A stretch of 50,295 nucleotides of DNA from a virus: the IMG/VR virus record IMGVR_UViG_3300042319_001797, positions 1-50,295 of that record; one strand, 5' to 3'. This document shows, piece after piece, positions 1-7,552 of the stretch. The translations under genes and the position numbers were made by a program. Position 1 is the stretch's first letter, and the number at the start of each line of letters is the position of its first letter. The notes under the pieces are model-generated. The model was not told where the DNA came from. It was given only the letters and a program-made list of their open reading frames with translations, and did no database searches.

Positions 1-1103
1 AAGAGTCAGATTTTGTTATTTCAAATTATGATATCATTAAAAATTTTCACGACACAAAGGATAAAGAAAATTCACAAATTCTTAAATCTAAATTTGATTT
101 GGTGATTATTGACGAAGCACATTATATAAGTAATGTTCAGGCACAAAGAACTAAATTAATAAATGACATAACTGATAAAGTTAAAAAAATATGGTTGTTA
201 ACGGGGACACCAATTACTTCCCGACCAATTAATTACTATAACCTTTTAAGAATTATTGATAGTCCCGTCGCCCAAAATTGGATGGCCTATGTTATCCGTT
301 ATTGTGAAGGATATCAATTTAGTGTTGGTAAAGGAAGAAAGATTTGGAATGTTCAAGGAGCGTCAAACTTAGAAGAATTGAGAGATAGGATTTCAAAACA
401 AGTTTTACGAAGACTGAAAACTGACGTGTTAGATTTACCCGATAAAATTATTACTCCAATTTATTTAAGACTATACTCCCGATTTTATGAAGAATTAATG
501 GGAGAATATTATGATTGGTATAATAAACAAAATGAATCAAATTCAGTATCTGTTCAGTTTACCAAATTAACTAAAGTTAGACAAGTAATTGCTGAAGAGA
601 AAGTTCCTCACACAATTGAGATTGTCGAAAACATTATTGAACAGGGTAAAAAAGTTATAATATTCAGTAATTTCACTGAACCATTAAGAAAAATTTACGA
701 ACATTTTGGTAAAAAAGCAGTTTATTTAGATGGTACAACAACCAAACCAGCAAGACAAAAAGCAGTTGACGATTTCCAAGAAGATGAAAAAGTTATGGTT
801 TTTTGTGGTAATATAAAAGCAGCAGGTGTCGGGTTAACTTTAACTGCAGGAGAAGCTGTAATTATGAATGACTTGTCATTTTTACCTTCAGACCATTCAC
901 AGGCTGAAGATAGGGCTTACAGATATGGTCAAAAAAATTGTGTATCAGTGTATTACCCAATTTTTGAAAATACAATTGAAGGGATAATTTATGACATTTT
1001 AATTCGTAAGAAAAATATCTTTGAAACAGTCATGGGGGATAATATGGACAAAACCGATATGGCGTATGAAATAATGAATTCAATTAATACATTGAAAAAT
1101 TAA
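1..1103 (+). CDS. SNF2-family DEAH helicase/ATPase, 3' part (truncated by window edge)
   Basis: The reading frame is open from base 3, so the start and the Walker A motif lie outside the window. Motif II (DEAH) is at 111-122, motif III (LLTGTP) at 195-212, and an SNF2-type motif VI, EDRAYRYGQ (compare DRAHRIGQ in SMARCAL1/RapA-type proteins), at 906-932. The second RecA-like lobe contains KVIIFSNFTEP and LTAGEAVIMND, typical of the helicase C domain. It should act as an ATP-driven double-stranded DNA translocase in replication, recombination or repair of phage DNA. T4 UvsW is a functional analogue, but the RYGQ motif points to SNF2 rather than UvsW. The next gene follows 37 nt later with its own late-type promoter. 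Family call is firm; the exact role is inferred. Confidence 0.85.
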   Translation, partial: ESDFVISNYDIIKNFHDTKDKENSQILKSKFDLVIIDEAHYISNVQAQRTKLINDITDKVKKIWLLTGTPITSRPINYYNLLRIIDSPVAQNWMAYVIRYCEGYQFSVGKGRKIWNVQGASNLEELRDRISKQVLRRLKTDVLDLPDKIITPIYLRLYSRFYEELMGEYYDWYNKQNESNSVSVQFTKLTKVRQVIAEEKVPHTIEIVENIIEQGKKVIIFSNFTEPLRKIYEHFGKKAVYLDGTTTKPARQKAVDDFQEDEKVMVFCGNIKAAGVGLTLTAGEAVIMNDLSFLPSDHSQAEDRAYRYGQKNCVSVYYPIFENTIEGIIYDILIRKKNIFETVMGDNMDKTDMAYEIMNSINTLKN

Positions 1104-1113
1104 AAAAAAGGAT

Positions 1114-1121
1114 TATTTATA
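1114..1121 (+). promoter_or_regulatory. Candidate late promoter TATTTATA
   Basis: TATTTATA lies 19 nt before the ATG of the dismutase fusion, in the 37-nt gap after the helicase. The same octamer, or a one-base variant, recurs in nine other gaps in this window, always in this orientation relative to the downstream gene. Late function is inferred from the genes it precedes (fibres, neck, baseplate, packaged proteins). Confidence 0.5.
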
Positions 1122-1140
1122 TAGTATAAATTAGTCCTGT

Positions 1141-2772
1141 ATGAAATCTATTGAAAATAAGATTCAGTTAATAGAATCTCAAATTAAAGAGGAGACTCAA
1201 AATATAAGTGAGAATTTCTTAATGACCGAAATGAAGAAAATTGGAATTGAAAAATTACCATATTCTTATTCATCTTTAAAGTCCTTTATTGACCCCGAAA
1301 CAATGAATGTTCATTATAACAAACATTATAAGGGGTATGTTGACAAATTAAACGCGGCGTTAAGTAAGAAAAAATTTGGTGATTTAGATTTAGAACAAAT
1401 TGTCCAATCAATAACTAAGTTTAGTAAAGATGTTAGAAACAACGCAGGTGGTGCCTACAATCACGCATTGTTTTGGAAAATGTTATCCCCAAAACCACAA
1501 AAACCAAAAAGATTAGTTTCCGCAAGAATTGATAAAGATTTTGGTGACTTTTCATTGTTTAAGAAAAAATTTAATGAGGTAGCTAAAGAAAGATTTGGTT
1601 CAGGATGGGTTTGGTTAGTTGTAACAAGTCAAAATAAATTAAAAATTGTATCAAGTCCAAATCAAGACAATCCATTAATGAACGACTTCAAAGGAGGTGG
1701 GTATCCTATTTTAGGATTGGATTTATGGGAACATGCCTATTATTTGAAATACAAAAATAAAAGAGATGAATATGTTAAAAACTTTTGGAATGTAATTAAT
1801 TGGGATTTTGTTGAGCAATTATACAAAATGAAAGTTGAGACCAAGATAAATGAGTCACTTGTTAGTGAAATGTTATTAGAACAAGATGACTCTTCATTAT
1901 TAGATATTCCTGTTACTGAAGGATGTAGTTCTTCAGAATTAGGGGTAATTAAATCAACAATTTTCCAACATAAGTTAACCCCACAAGAAATTAAGGGTGG
2001 TAAAAAAACTCTTAAATCAATTGTTGTTTCAAACATTAGTAATCTACTTAAAAAACAATTTCCGAACAATTGGCACAATGAGACCAGAACTCATATGAGT
2101 GGTGTGTATCGTAAATCTAAAGGAGAAACTGTCAGGTCTTTACTGAATAACTTAACGTCATCATATACCGCACTTTGTTTATTAGTCAAATATGTTAACA
2201 CATATCTAACTTCGGTTGGTAAAGAGAATATTAAGTTTGGGGGAACCTACGAGGAAAATCTACTGAATTTGGAGACCTTTTTCACGGCTTTAGATTCTTT
2301 AAGACAAACAGTATTCAATCCTAACACTGAAATAAATAAAAAAATTGGGAAAATATTAACTTATTCAGACTGTATTGGAAAACGAAATGAGACCGCAGCT
2401 AAACAAATTATTGATAGAAATCTTGGTGAAAATGTCTGTAAATTAACTTCAGGATTGGGTCTTAAAAAAGATGCATTCGGAACAGATTGTACAATTGATT
2501 TAGAAGATGGAACGAAAGAAGCTCAAGTAAAACCATTTACAAGAATTATTGAAGAGGAAGGCAAAATAAAAATTTTAGGAAGTTCATCAGTTCAACTATA
2601 TAAAGTTCCGTTATTTGTATTTGTAAACGTTGTTGATAAGGTTGTTTTAATTTTTAAAAATACAGGACTAGATGTGTCAAGTGGGACATACGTATTTCCA
2701 TCAGGTTCCCTAATACATAGTTTTTCAACCAATGAATCTCTTGATTTAGAAGATTGTTCAAAATATAAATAA
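1141..2772 (+). CDS. Mn/Fe superoxide dismutase fused to a C-terminal PD-(D/E)XK-like domain; candidate packaged virion protein
   Basis: Residues about 38-230 are a full Fe/Mn superoxide dismutase. All four metal ligands are visible: H58 (MNVHYNKH), H108 (YNHALFW), D194 and H198 (LDLWEHAY). Y66 matches the gateway Tyr. GG before NHALFW together with NQDNPLM (Q175) is the Mn-type pattern. Such enzymes are usually about 200 residues; here about 310 more follow. Around E417, D449 and EAQVK (460-464) the tail resembles a PD-(D/E)XK nuclease core (inference, no close family recognised). The N-terminus reads MKSIENKIQLIE|S, and INE|S (236-239) and VTE|G (258-261) fall just after the dismutase domain. 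All three fit the T4 prohead protease rule (L/I/V)-x-E|(A/S/G), so the protein may be packaged and split in the head. A late-type promoter precedes it. The dismutase call is very firm; the rest is hypothesis. Confidence 0.9.
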   Translation: MKSIENKIQLIESQIKEETQNISENFLMTEMKKIGIEKLPYSYSSLKSFIDPETMNVHYNKHYKGYVDKLNAALSKKKFGDLDLEQIVQSITKFSKDVRNNAGGAYNHALFWKMLSPKPQKPKRLVSARIDKDFGDFSLFKKKFNEVAKERFGSGWVWLVVTSQNKLKIVSSPNQDNPLMNDFKGGGYPILGLDLWEHAYYLKYKNKRDEYVKNFWNVINWDFVEQLYKMKVETKINESLVSEMLLEQDDSSLLDIPVTEGCSSSELGVIKSTIFQHKLTPQEIKGGKKTLKSIVVSNISNLLKKQFPNNWHNETRTHMSGVYRKSKGETVRSLLNNLTSSYTALCLLVKYVNTYLTSVGKENIKFGGTYEENLLNLETFFTALDSLRQTVFNPNTEINKKIGKILTYSDCIGKRNETAAKQIIDRNLGENVCKLTSGLGLKKDAFGTDCTIDLEDGTKEAQVKPFTRIIEEEGKIKILGSSSVQLYKVPLFVFVNVVDKVVLIFKNTGLDVSSGTYVFPSGSLIHSFSTNESLDLEDCSKYK

Positions 2773-2788
2773 TTCAATTAGATATTGA

Positions 2789-2796
2789 TATTTATA
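2789..2796 (+). promoter_or_regulatory. Candidate late promoter TATTTATA
   Basis: A perfect TATTTATA sits 12 nt before the ATG of the neck-like protein, within a 36-nt gap. This is the spacing expected of a -10-type element with a very short leader. It shares the orientation of the other late-type motifs here. Confidence 0.5.
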
Positions 2797-2808
2797 AAAT
2801 AAAAAACA

Positions 2809-3930
2809 ATGTCTAAAATATCACAACCTGAAAGAAATAAGTTATTCACAAAAGTAAAACATTTACTTGGTGCACCTTTAAGAGGTATTGAATTGGAAGA
2901 TGAACAAATGGACTCTCTTTTAGAGTTTTCTATTGATGACTATTCCCAATACATCCAAGATTGGCTAACTGAATCTCAATGGTCGTCATTATATAATTTA
3001 AATTTAGATGAACAATCTTTATCTAGAGCATTTGTTACCAGGACCTTAGATTACGAAACAAGATATACTTACGCATATTCTAAAATTGTTGGTTTACAAA
3101 CTGGAGGTGATTGGGTATTAAAGAAAGATTATATTGAATTAGTTAAAGGTCAACAAATTTATGAAATACCTGCGGGAAGAGAACTCAATGAGTTACTTTG
3201 GTTTACTCCGTCAACACTTACAAATCTTTTATTTGACCCTTGGTCTTTTGGTAGTATGGGAGGACCTGGTATAGGAGGACCTGGAGGATATGCACAATTG
3301 GGTTATAGTGGGTCTTATTTCTTAATGCCGGCATTTGATATGATGTTAAGAATGCAACAAATTAACATCCAAAGGAGAATAATTGCTTCTGAACTTACAT
3401 ATCGTGTTACAGCGTTACCCGATGGTAAAAAAGCAGTTCATTTAATGAATACGCCTGGAGGTAAATTTGACTTTGGTAGTTCAACGTTTGCCGGTGGTAG
3501 AGTTTGGTATTGGTACTATGATGTAGGTCCTGAAGATAAAAATTCTTGTTTAAAGGCAAACCCTGACATTATTAGAACGCCTAATGATGTTCCTTATGAA
3601 GAACTTACATGGGATGATTTAAATAACCCTTCAAAACAATGGGTTAGAAGATGGTTTGTCGCATATTGTAAAGAAACTTTAGCAAGAGTACGAGGAAAAT
3701 ACAGTGGAAACTTGAAAACTCCAGATTCTGAATTAACTTTAGATTATACATCTTTAGCAACTGAAGCAAAAGATGAAAAAACTAAACTAATTGATGAGTT
3801 GATTGGGGCTGATGGTAGACTTACAAGATTAAAACCTGAGAAGGTAATGGAAAGAGAAGCACAAATTGCTGAAAATCTTAATAAGTCTCTTAAATTCAGA
3901 GCAGCACCTCGTCAGATTTATGTAATTTAA
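2809..3930 (+). CDS. gp13-like neck protein (putative)
   Basis: The N-terminus (LLGAPLRGIELEDEQMDSLL, then DDYSQYIQDW) resembles the start of gp13-type neck proteins of T4-like phages, which typically have LGAP...ELTDEQ and an aromatic-rich helix. A segment YIELVKGQQIYEIPAG (about 107-122) is also typical of phage connector and neck proteins. A Gly-rich loop (MGGPGIGGPGG, about 146-156) and aromatic strands (VWYWYYDVG) follow. It would sit between portal and tail, helping to close the filled head. At 373 residues it is somewhat longer than T4 gp13 (309). A late-type promoter precedes it, and the next gene starts 3 nt after its stop. I recognise the pattern rather than a diagnostic motif, so another connector component is possible. 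Confidence 0.5.
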   Translation: MSKISQPERNKLFTKVKHLLGAPLRGIELEDEQMDSLLEFSIDDYSQYIQDWLTESQWSSLYNLNLDEQSLSRAFVTRTLDYETRYTYAYSKIVGLQTGGDWVLKKDYIELVKGQQIYEIPAGRELNELLWFTPSTLTNLLFDPWSFGSMGGPGIGGPGGYAQLGYSGSYFLMPAFDMMLRMQQINIQRRIIASELTYRVTALPDGKKAVHLMNTPGGKFDFGSSTFAGGRVWYWYYDVGPEDKNSCLKANPDIIRTPNDVPYEELTWDDLNNPSKQWVRRWFVAYCKETLARVRGKYSGNLKTPDSELTLDYTSLATEAKDEKTKLIDELIGADGRLTRLKPEKVMEREAQIAENLNKSLKFRAAPRQIYVI

Positions 3931-3933
3931 TTT

Positions 3934-4269
3934 ATGCCAATTATTAAAACAAGACCGATTGACCGAATAATTAATGGTCAAATTATCACAAGTTCTGAAG
4001 TATCATTAGTATCTGAACCATATTATGATTGTTCAGGTGAAAGTGTAATTATTGTTAAAAATATTAATTTTTCAAAAATCAAGTTGAATTCAACAAGGAA
4101 TGACCGTATAACAATAAAAGCACTCACACGAGTACTTTTATTACCTGATTTTGGTAAAATTGATGAACAATTTGACGAAATGGAACTTGAGAATGGGGCA
4201 AGCGTTGAGCTAGTATTTGCTGTAGGTAATTGGTATATCTTGTCGTCAGATGGGTTGAAACAGTCTTAG
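3934..4269 (+). CDS. Small beta-rich protein of unknown function
   Basis: This 111-residue protein is not recognised. It has alternating hydrophobic residues (VIIVKNINFSKIKL, RVLLLPDF, SVELVFAVGNWYILSSDG) suggesting an all-beta fold, and no signal peptide or membrane segment. The C-terminal VGNWYILSSDG resembles ends of trimeric phage fibre or decoration proteins. It starts 3 nt after the neck gene and must share its transcript, which supports a minor virion role. Its last 4 bases overlap the end of the DNA polymerase gene on the other strand, and no terminator is visible between the two. Confidence 0.6.
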   Translation: MPIIKTRPIDRIINGQIITSSEVSLVSEPYYDCSGESVIIVKNINFSKIKLNSTRNDRITIKALTRVLLLPDFGKIDEQFDEMELENGASVELVFAVGNWYILSSDGLKQS

Positions 4270-7061
4270 ACCATCTCTTCCCACCCTTCCTCAGCTAATT
4301 CGTAAATATACTCAGGGTTAATTCCTCGTTTTTCCCAATATATCTTTTCTTGGTCAGTTATTGTTAACAAATCTTCAATACTATCTTGGTCTGCAGGTTC
4401 AAACGGGATACCATTGATTAATTTACATTGGTCTTTAGTAAACAATCCTCTATCTTTAGGGTCAGTAACAATAAGGTTATTTCTTACTTCTTCACCAAAC
4501 ACAATTAACAATGGTTCAATGCGTTTATTAAATGTTACTACGGCTCTTGCTACGTTATATTCACCTGTCATATCAGGATTTGATTCTAATTCAGCAGGAT
4601 TTAATCTATAACAATTAAGTTTTACATACGATTCAACCATTTCATTAGGTATTTTACCATACCCTTCCATCATATTATCCAAATCAGATTGCGACCATCC
4701 CTTCTTAGGTTGGTTAACTTTTTGGACATCCCCGTGTGATGCTTTAACACCATTATTAACATAGAATATTACATCACCCAAACTAACCGCAATACCATCT
4801 CTAATTGCAAGTTCCATATGTGCCATACGTGACATTTCATTACCTGCTTTGGTCTTTTCTTTTGAACGTTTGTTATAATCGTCAATAGATAATTTAACCT
4901 TTGCTCTTTGGGCAATCTTCATAAGTGGAATTTGTTTGTTATAAATCTTTTCTAAGTATTCATAATACCACTCAACAAAATCTTGGCCATTACCTTCTAA
5001 CAACATCTTAATTCCTTTATCCAAGAAATCCTCAATATATAAAGGTAGTTTCTTACTTTTAATAGAGTTACCTGTAAGTTTAATCTTTCCGTTGTGTTCC
5101 ATTGTTGCGTAGTTCTTACGAGCAATGTTCATACAGGATTTCCAAGTACCATCACAGTCAAGTCCCATAGCACCTTTCATAAACATATCGTTAAACTCAG
5201 CAACATCAGCATCATAACCTTTATATTCCTTACCTTCTTTAACCAACCAATTGTTACCCTTACCGATATAAGTTCTACCATCCACACCACCTTCAGGTAA
5301 TGAGAAGTTCATACCATCCGTATCACATACAAGAGGAGTATATCCTCGTTTCATAAAGAAACGTAACATCTGACGTAAGTATTGTCTCCCTGTACAAGTA
5401 ATCTGTTCACCCATATACATATCACCCCAGTGATATACTTGTGGAGCGGACAACGCACCGAACATTGAGTTAATGAAAATCTTAATTGGTAATTGCTTAC
5501 GGTCATAAGATGTTGCTTGTTTTTTGTCAATATCCTGATATTCCTTAGCCAAGTTTTTATACTTGATACGAGTGTTACGGAAGTAATTTAACATTCCTTT
5601 CATCGCCCCTGTGATATCGCAGGTTGGGAATACATCGTGAACCAACTGAATTGACGGATAAAGTGACGAGAAGTCAAGTTTTAATACATCTGTTGAATAC
5701 CCTACTTTTAGTAATCGTGATAAACCCCCGACAAACTCTGTCTTTTCATTTTTAGCAGGAATTGCTAATTTATGTTTGTATGACCAAGCTCTCATTTGGA
5801 TTTCCCATAATGTCGCAGTTCCCATAGTGGAAACTCTTTCATATGTTGTCGGAACCAAAGACGCAAGTAGGAATGAACCTTGATTAAATTCTTCGTCAAC
5901 TGTTAGAGTTTCCTCCAAGTCATCGTCAAGATATCTCTCAACCAAATCATCACCCGTTGTCTTAATATATACGTTTGTGTGTTTTGAACACGCTTCGTCA
6001 ATTGTGGGGTCAATCCCCACTTTCTTATATTTACCATTTTGGATGTTCAACCAATATTCTTCTTTTTTTGCATAAAACGGACCAATGTCTGTATGGTCAA
6101 TATATACACGGTCAGGGGCTTCAGCTTTAATATATTGAGTAATATACTTCAAACCCGCTGATTTAATAGACGAATTGATTGCTTGAGCTCGTCTAACAGC
6201 ATGTAATGTGTCAACAACATTATAACCCCACATTGAGGTTTGGTTAAACCTCTCAACCTCGTTTGCGAGTTTTAACATTGATTCAGATTGTTTGATTGGA
6301 TTCATAGCATTTAAGGTTTTAGCAACCTTTTTAATGTCCAATTTTAACGCTTTCGCTCTTTCAAATATCCAAAACCAGTCAAAGTTAAACCCGTTGTAAG
6401 ATGCAATAATACTTGGTTTGAGTTCATCTATTGTGTTAAAAAATTTGATGATACCTTCTCTTTCTTGTTCTTCAGTTGAACACTCAATTACCTGACTAAA
6501 ACCTTTATTGGTTTTCATCCCTATCATAAAAATACGACCATCCTTTGGTTCTAATGCGGTCGTCTCTAAGTCAAATACAAACCTCGTGATACTATTGTAA
6601 TCGTCAAACCCCTTGAACAATCGTTTCTCTTTTGTAACTAAGAATTGTTCAACAGGAGGGAGGATTAGGATTAACCCTTTTGTTTTTTCTCCCCAGGGGT
6701 CAACACCCCCATCTCTAAAAAATTGAATAAGAGAACGATATCCATTCAATGATTTAACCATGAACGTCAATCCTTTTTCTAATCTTTCATTACCGTCAGT
6801 GCGCAATTTTTCAATAACAATTTTATGTTTTGTCATTGCTTCTTTTTGTAATGCCTTTGATGATTGATAAAAGTTTAATCCACGTAAGTCACCAACCCAA
6901 GCAAATGGGATGAATGTATCTTTTTTAATTTGTTTACCGTGAATTGGGTCTTCAATAATTTTCCAAACACAATCTTTGACGTAATCGTATTCTACCCCGA
7001 TGATGTATTTTTCATCATCATTTCCTTGCAGGAAATTCTCAATTTCTTCGTTTGATATCAT
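4266..7061 (-). CDS. 43: Family B DNA polymerase with 3'-5' exonuclease (T4 gp43-like)
   Basis: The replicative polymerase of the phage. The proofreading domain shows Exo I FVFDLETTAL (D164, E166) and Exo II SYNGFNFDWF (about 221-230). The palm carries motif A KLDFSSLYPSIQL (D463), motif B KIFINSMFGA (K527 to G535) and motif C VCDTDGMNF (D580, D582). Motif C has Gly where most family B enzymes have Ser (DTDS). Its 931 residues compare with 898 for T4 gp43. It is transcribed alone against its flanks, from a host-type promoter in the 86-nt leader (TTTG / 20 nt / TAAATTTG), consistent with early expression before the late sigma factor is made. Its 3' end overlaps the convergent 3934 gene by 4 bases. 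Confidence 0.97.
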   Translation of the reverse strand: MISNEEIENFLQGNDDEKYIIGVEYDYVKDCVWKIIEDPIHGKQIKKDTFIPFAWVGDLRGLNFYQSSKALQKEAMTKHKIVIEKLRTDGNERLEKGLTFMVKSLNGYRSLIQFFRDGGVDPWGEKTKGLILILPPVEQFLVTKEKRLFKGFDDYNSITRFVFDLETTALEPKDGRIFMIGMKTNKGFSQVIECSTEEQEREGIIKFFNTIDELKPSIIASYNGFNFDWFWIFERAKALKLDIKKVAKTLNAMNPIKQSESMLKLANEVERFNQTSMWGYNVVDTLHAVRRAQAINSSIKSAGLKYITQYIKAEAPDRVYIDHTDIGPFYAKKEEYWLNIQNGKYKKVGIDPTIDEACSKHTNVYIKTTGDDLVERYLDDDLEETLTVDEEFNQGSFLLASLVPTTYERVSTMGTATLWEIQMRAWSYKHKLAIPAKNEKTEFVGGLSRLLKVGYSTDVLKLDFSSLYPSIQLVHDVFPTCDITGAMKGMLNYFRNTRIKYKNLAKEYQDIDKKQATSYDRKQLPIKIFINSMFGALSAPQVYHWGDMYMGEQITCTGRQYLRQMLRFFMKRGYTPLVCDTDGMNFSLPEGGVDGRTYIGKGNNWLVKEGKEYKGYDADVAEFNDMFMKGAMGLDCDGTWKSCMNIARKNYATMEHNGKIKLTGNSIKSKKLPLYIEDFLDKGIKMLLEGNGQDFVEWYYEYLEKIYNKQIPLMKIAQRAKVKLSIDDYNKRSKEKTKAGNEMSRMAHMELAIRDGIAVSLGDVIFYVNNGVKASHGDVQKVNQPKKGWSQSDLDNMMEGYGKIPNEMVESYVKLNCYRLNPAELESNPDMTGEYNVARAVVTFNKRIEPLLIVFGEEVRNNLIVTDPKDRGLFTKDQCKLINGIPFEPADQDSIEDLLTITDQEKIYWEKRGINPEYIYELAEEGWEEMV

Positions 7062-7074
7062 AAATTTTAAATTG

Positions 7075-7105
7075 GTATATTGGCTTCCAAACTATCTTGG
7101 AGTTT
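7075..7105 (-). promoter_or_regulatory. Small inverted repeat in the polymerase mRNA leader
   Basis: On the minus strand the leader contains TCCAAGATAGTTTGGA, which can form a 5-bp stem (TCCAA/TTGGA) with a 6-nt loop between the predicted transcription start and the polymerase ATG. T4 gp43 represses its own translation by binding an RNA hairpin in its leader, so an operator is conceivable. The stem is short and could be chance. Boundaries are approximate. Confidence 0.2.
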
Positions 7106-7115
7106 ACCGTTTAAG

Positions 7116-7147
7116 CAAATTTAAGATATTAAATAAAGAATGTCAAA
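7116..7147 (-). promoter_or_regulatory. Host-type (Bacteroidota sigma) promoter of the DNA polymerase gene
   Basis: Read on the minus strand: TTTG (7147-7144), a 20-nt spacer, then TAAATTTG (7123-7116). This matches the Bacteroidota primary sigma consensus TTG / about 20 nt / TAnnTTTG at both elements. It lies about 55 nt before the polymerase ATG and nothing else in the gap competes with it. Confidence 0.6.
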
Positions 7148-7528
7148 TCAACAACAAGCCTTATCTGATATAAAACTATCCTGAATTGTAATGTAAAGTT
7201 TTTCTCTTAATGGAACTATTAGATTTCCCTGTTCATTTTTAAAGAGGAATTCACCTTCATATCTACCAGGTTTATTTGTGTCTTTAGCCGTAAACTGATA
7301 ATAAACATAGTATTCAGTTGAAGCAGCCTCATTTAAAAAATTTTTAGAAACAAAACCTGCAGGTTTAGATAGGAATTTTGGTATTCCCGTATCGGCATCA
7401 ATCATTGAAAATAATATGGTTGAAGTTTCTATCAAATCCATAAATTTATGATAGTCACTTCTACCATCTTTAACAATTTGCATTTTTAATAATGGTAGGG
7501 TAGCTCCTTTTTTAATGTAAAATTCCAT
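7148..7528 (-). CDS. Small baseplate/tail protein with BppU N-terminal-like fold (putative)
   Basis: A 126-residue protein beginning MEFYIKKGATLPLLKMQIVK. The order of features is that of the N-terminal domain of phage upper-baseplate proteins (BppU/DUF2479): a K-G-x-x-LP-L start, TSTILFSMIDADTG, YYQFTAKDTNKPGRYEGEF, and a final strand KLYITIQDS. This suggests a tail or baseplate attachment domain. An alternative TTG start at 7552 would add eight residues (MNFVVFIG); I prefer the ATG at 7528 because the extension does not fit the domain. It ends in CC. It is last in the minus-strand glycan gene run and directly follows the 7553 gene. Confidence 0.5.
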   Translation of the reverse strand: MEFYIKKGATLPLLKMQIVKDGRSDYHKFMDLIETSTILFSMIDADTGIPKFLSKPAGFVSKNFLNEAASTEYYVYYQFTAKDTNKPGRYEGEFLFKNEQGNLIVPLREKLYITIQDSFISDKACC

Positions 7529-7552
7529 ACCAATAAATACTACGAAATTCAA

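Noticed and set aside
1105-1140. Possible hairpin AGGATTA...TTAGTCCT after the helicase as a terminator
   Set aside because: The stem needs a G-U pair and a long loop and has no T-tract on the plus strand; it is more likely chance in AT-rich DNA.
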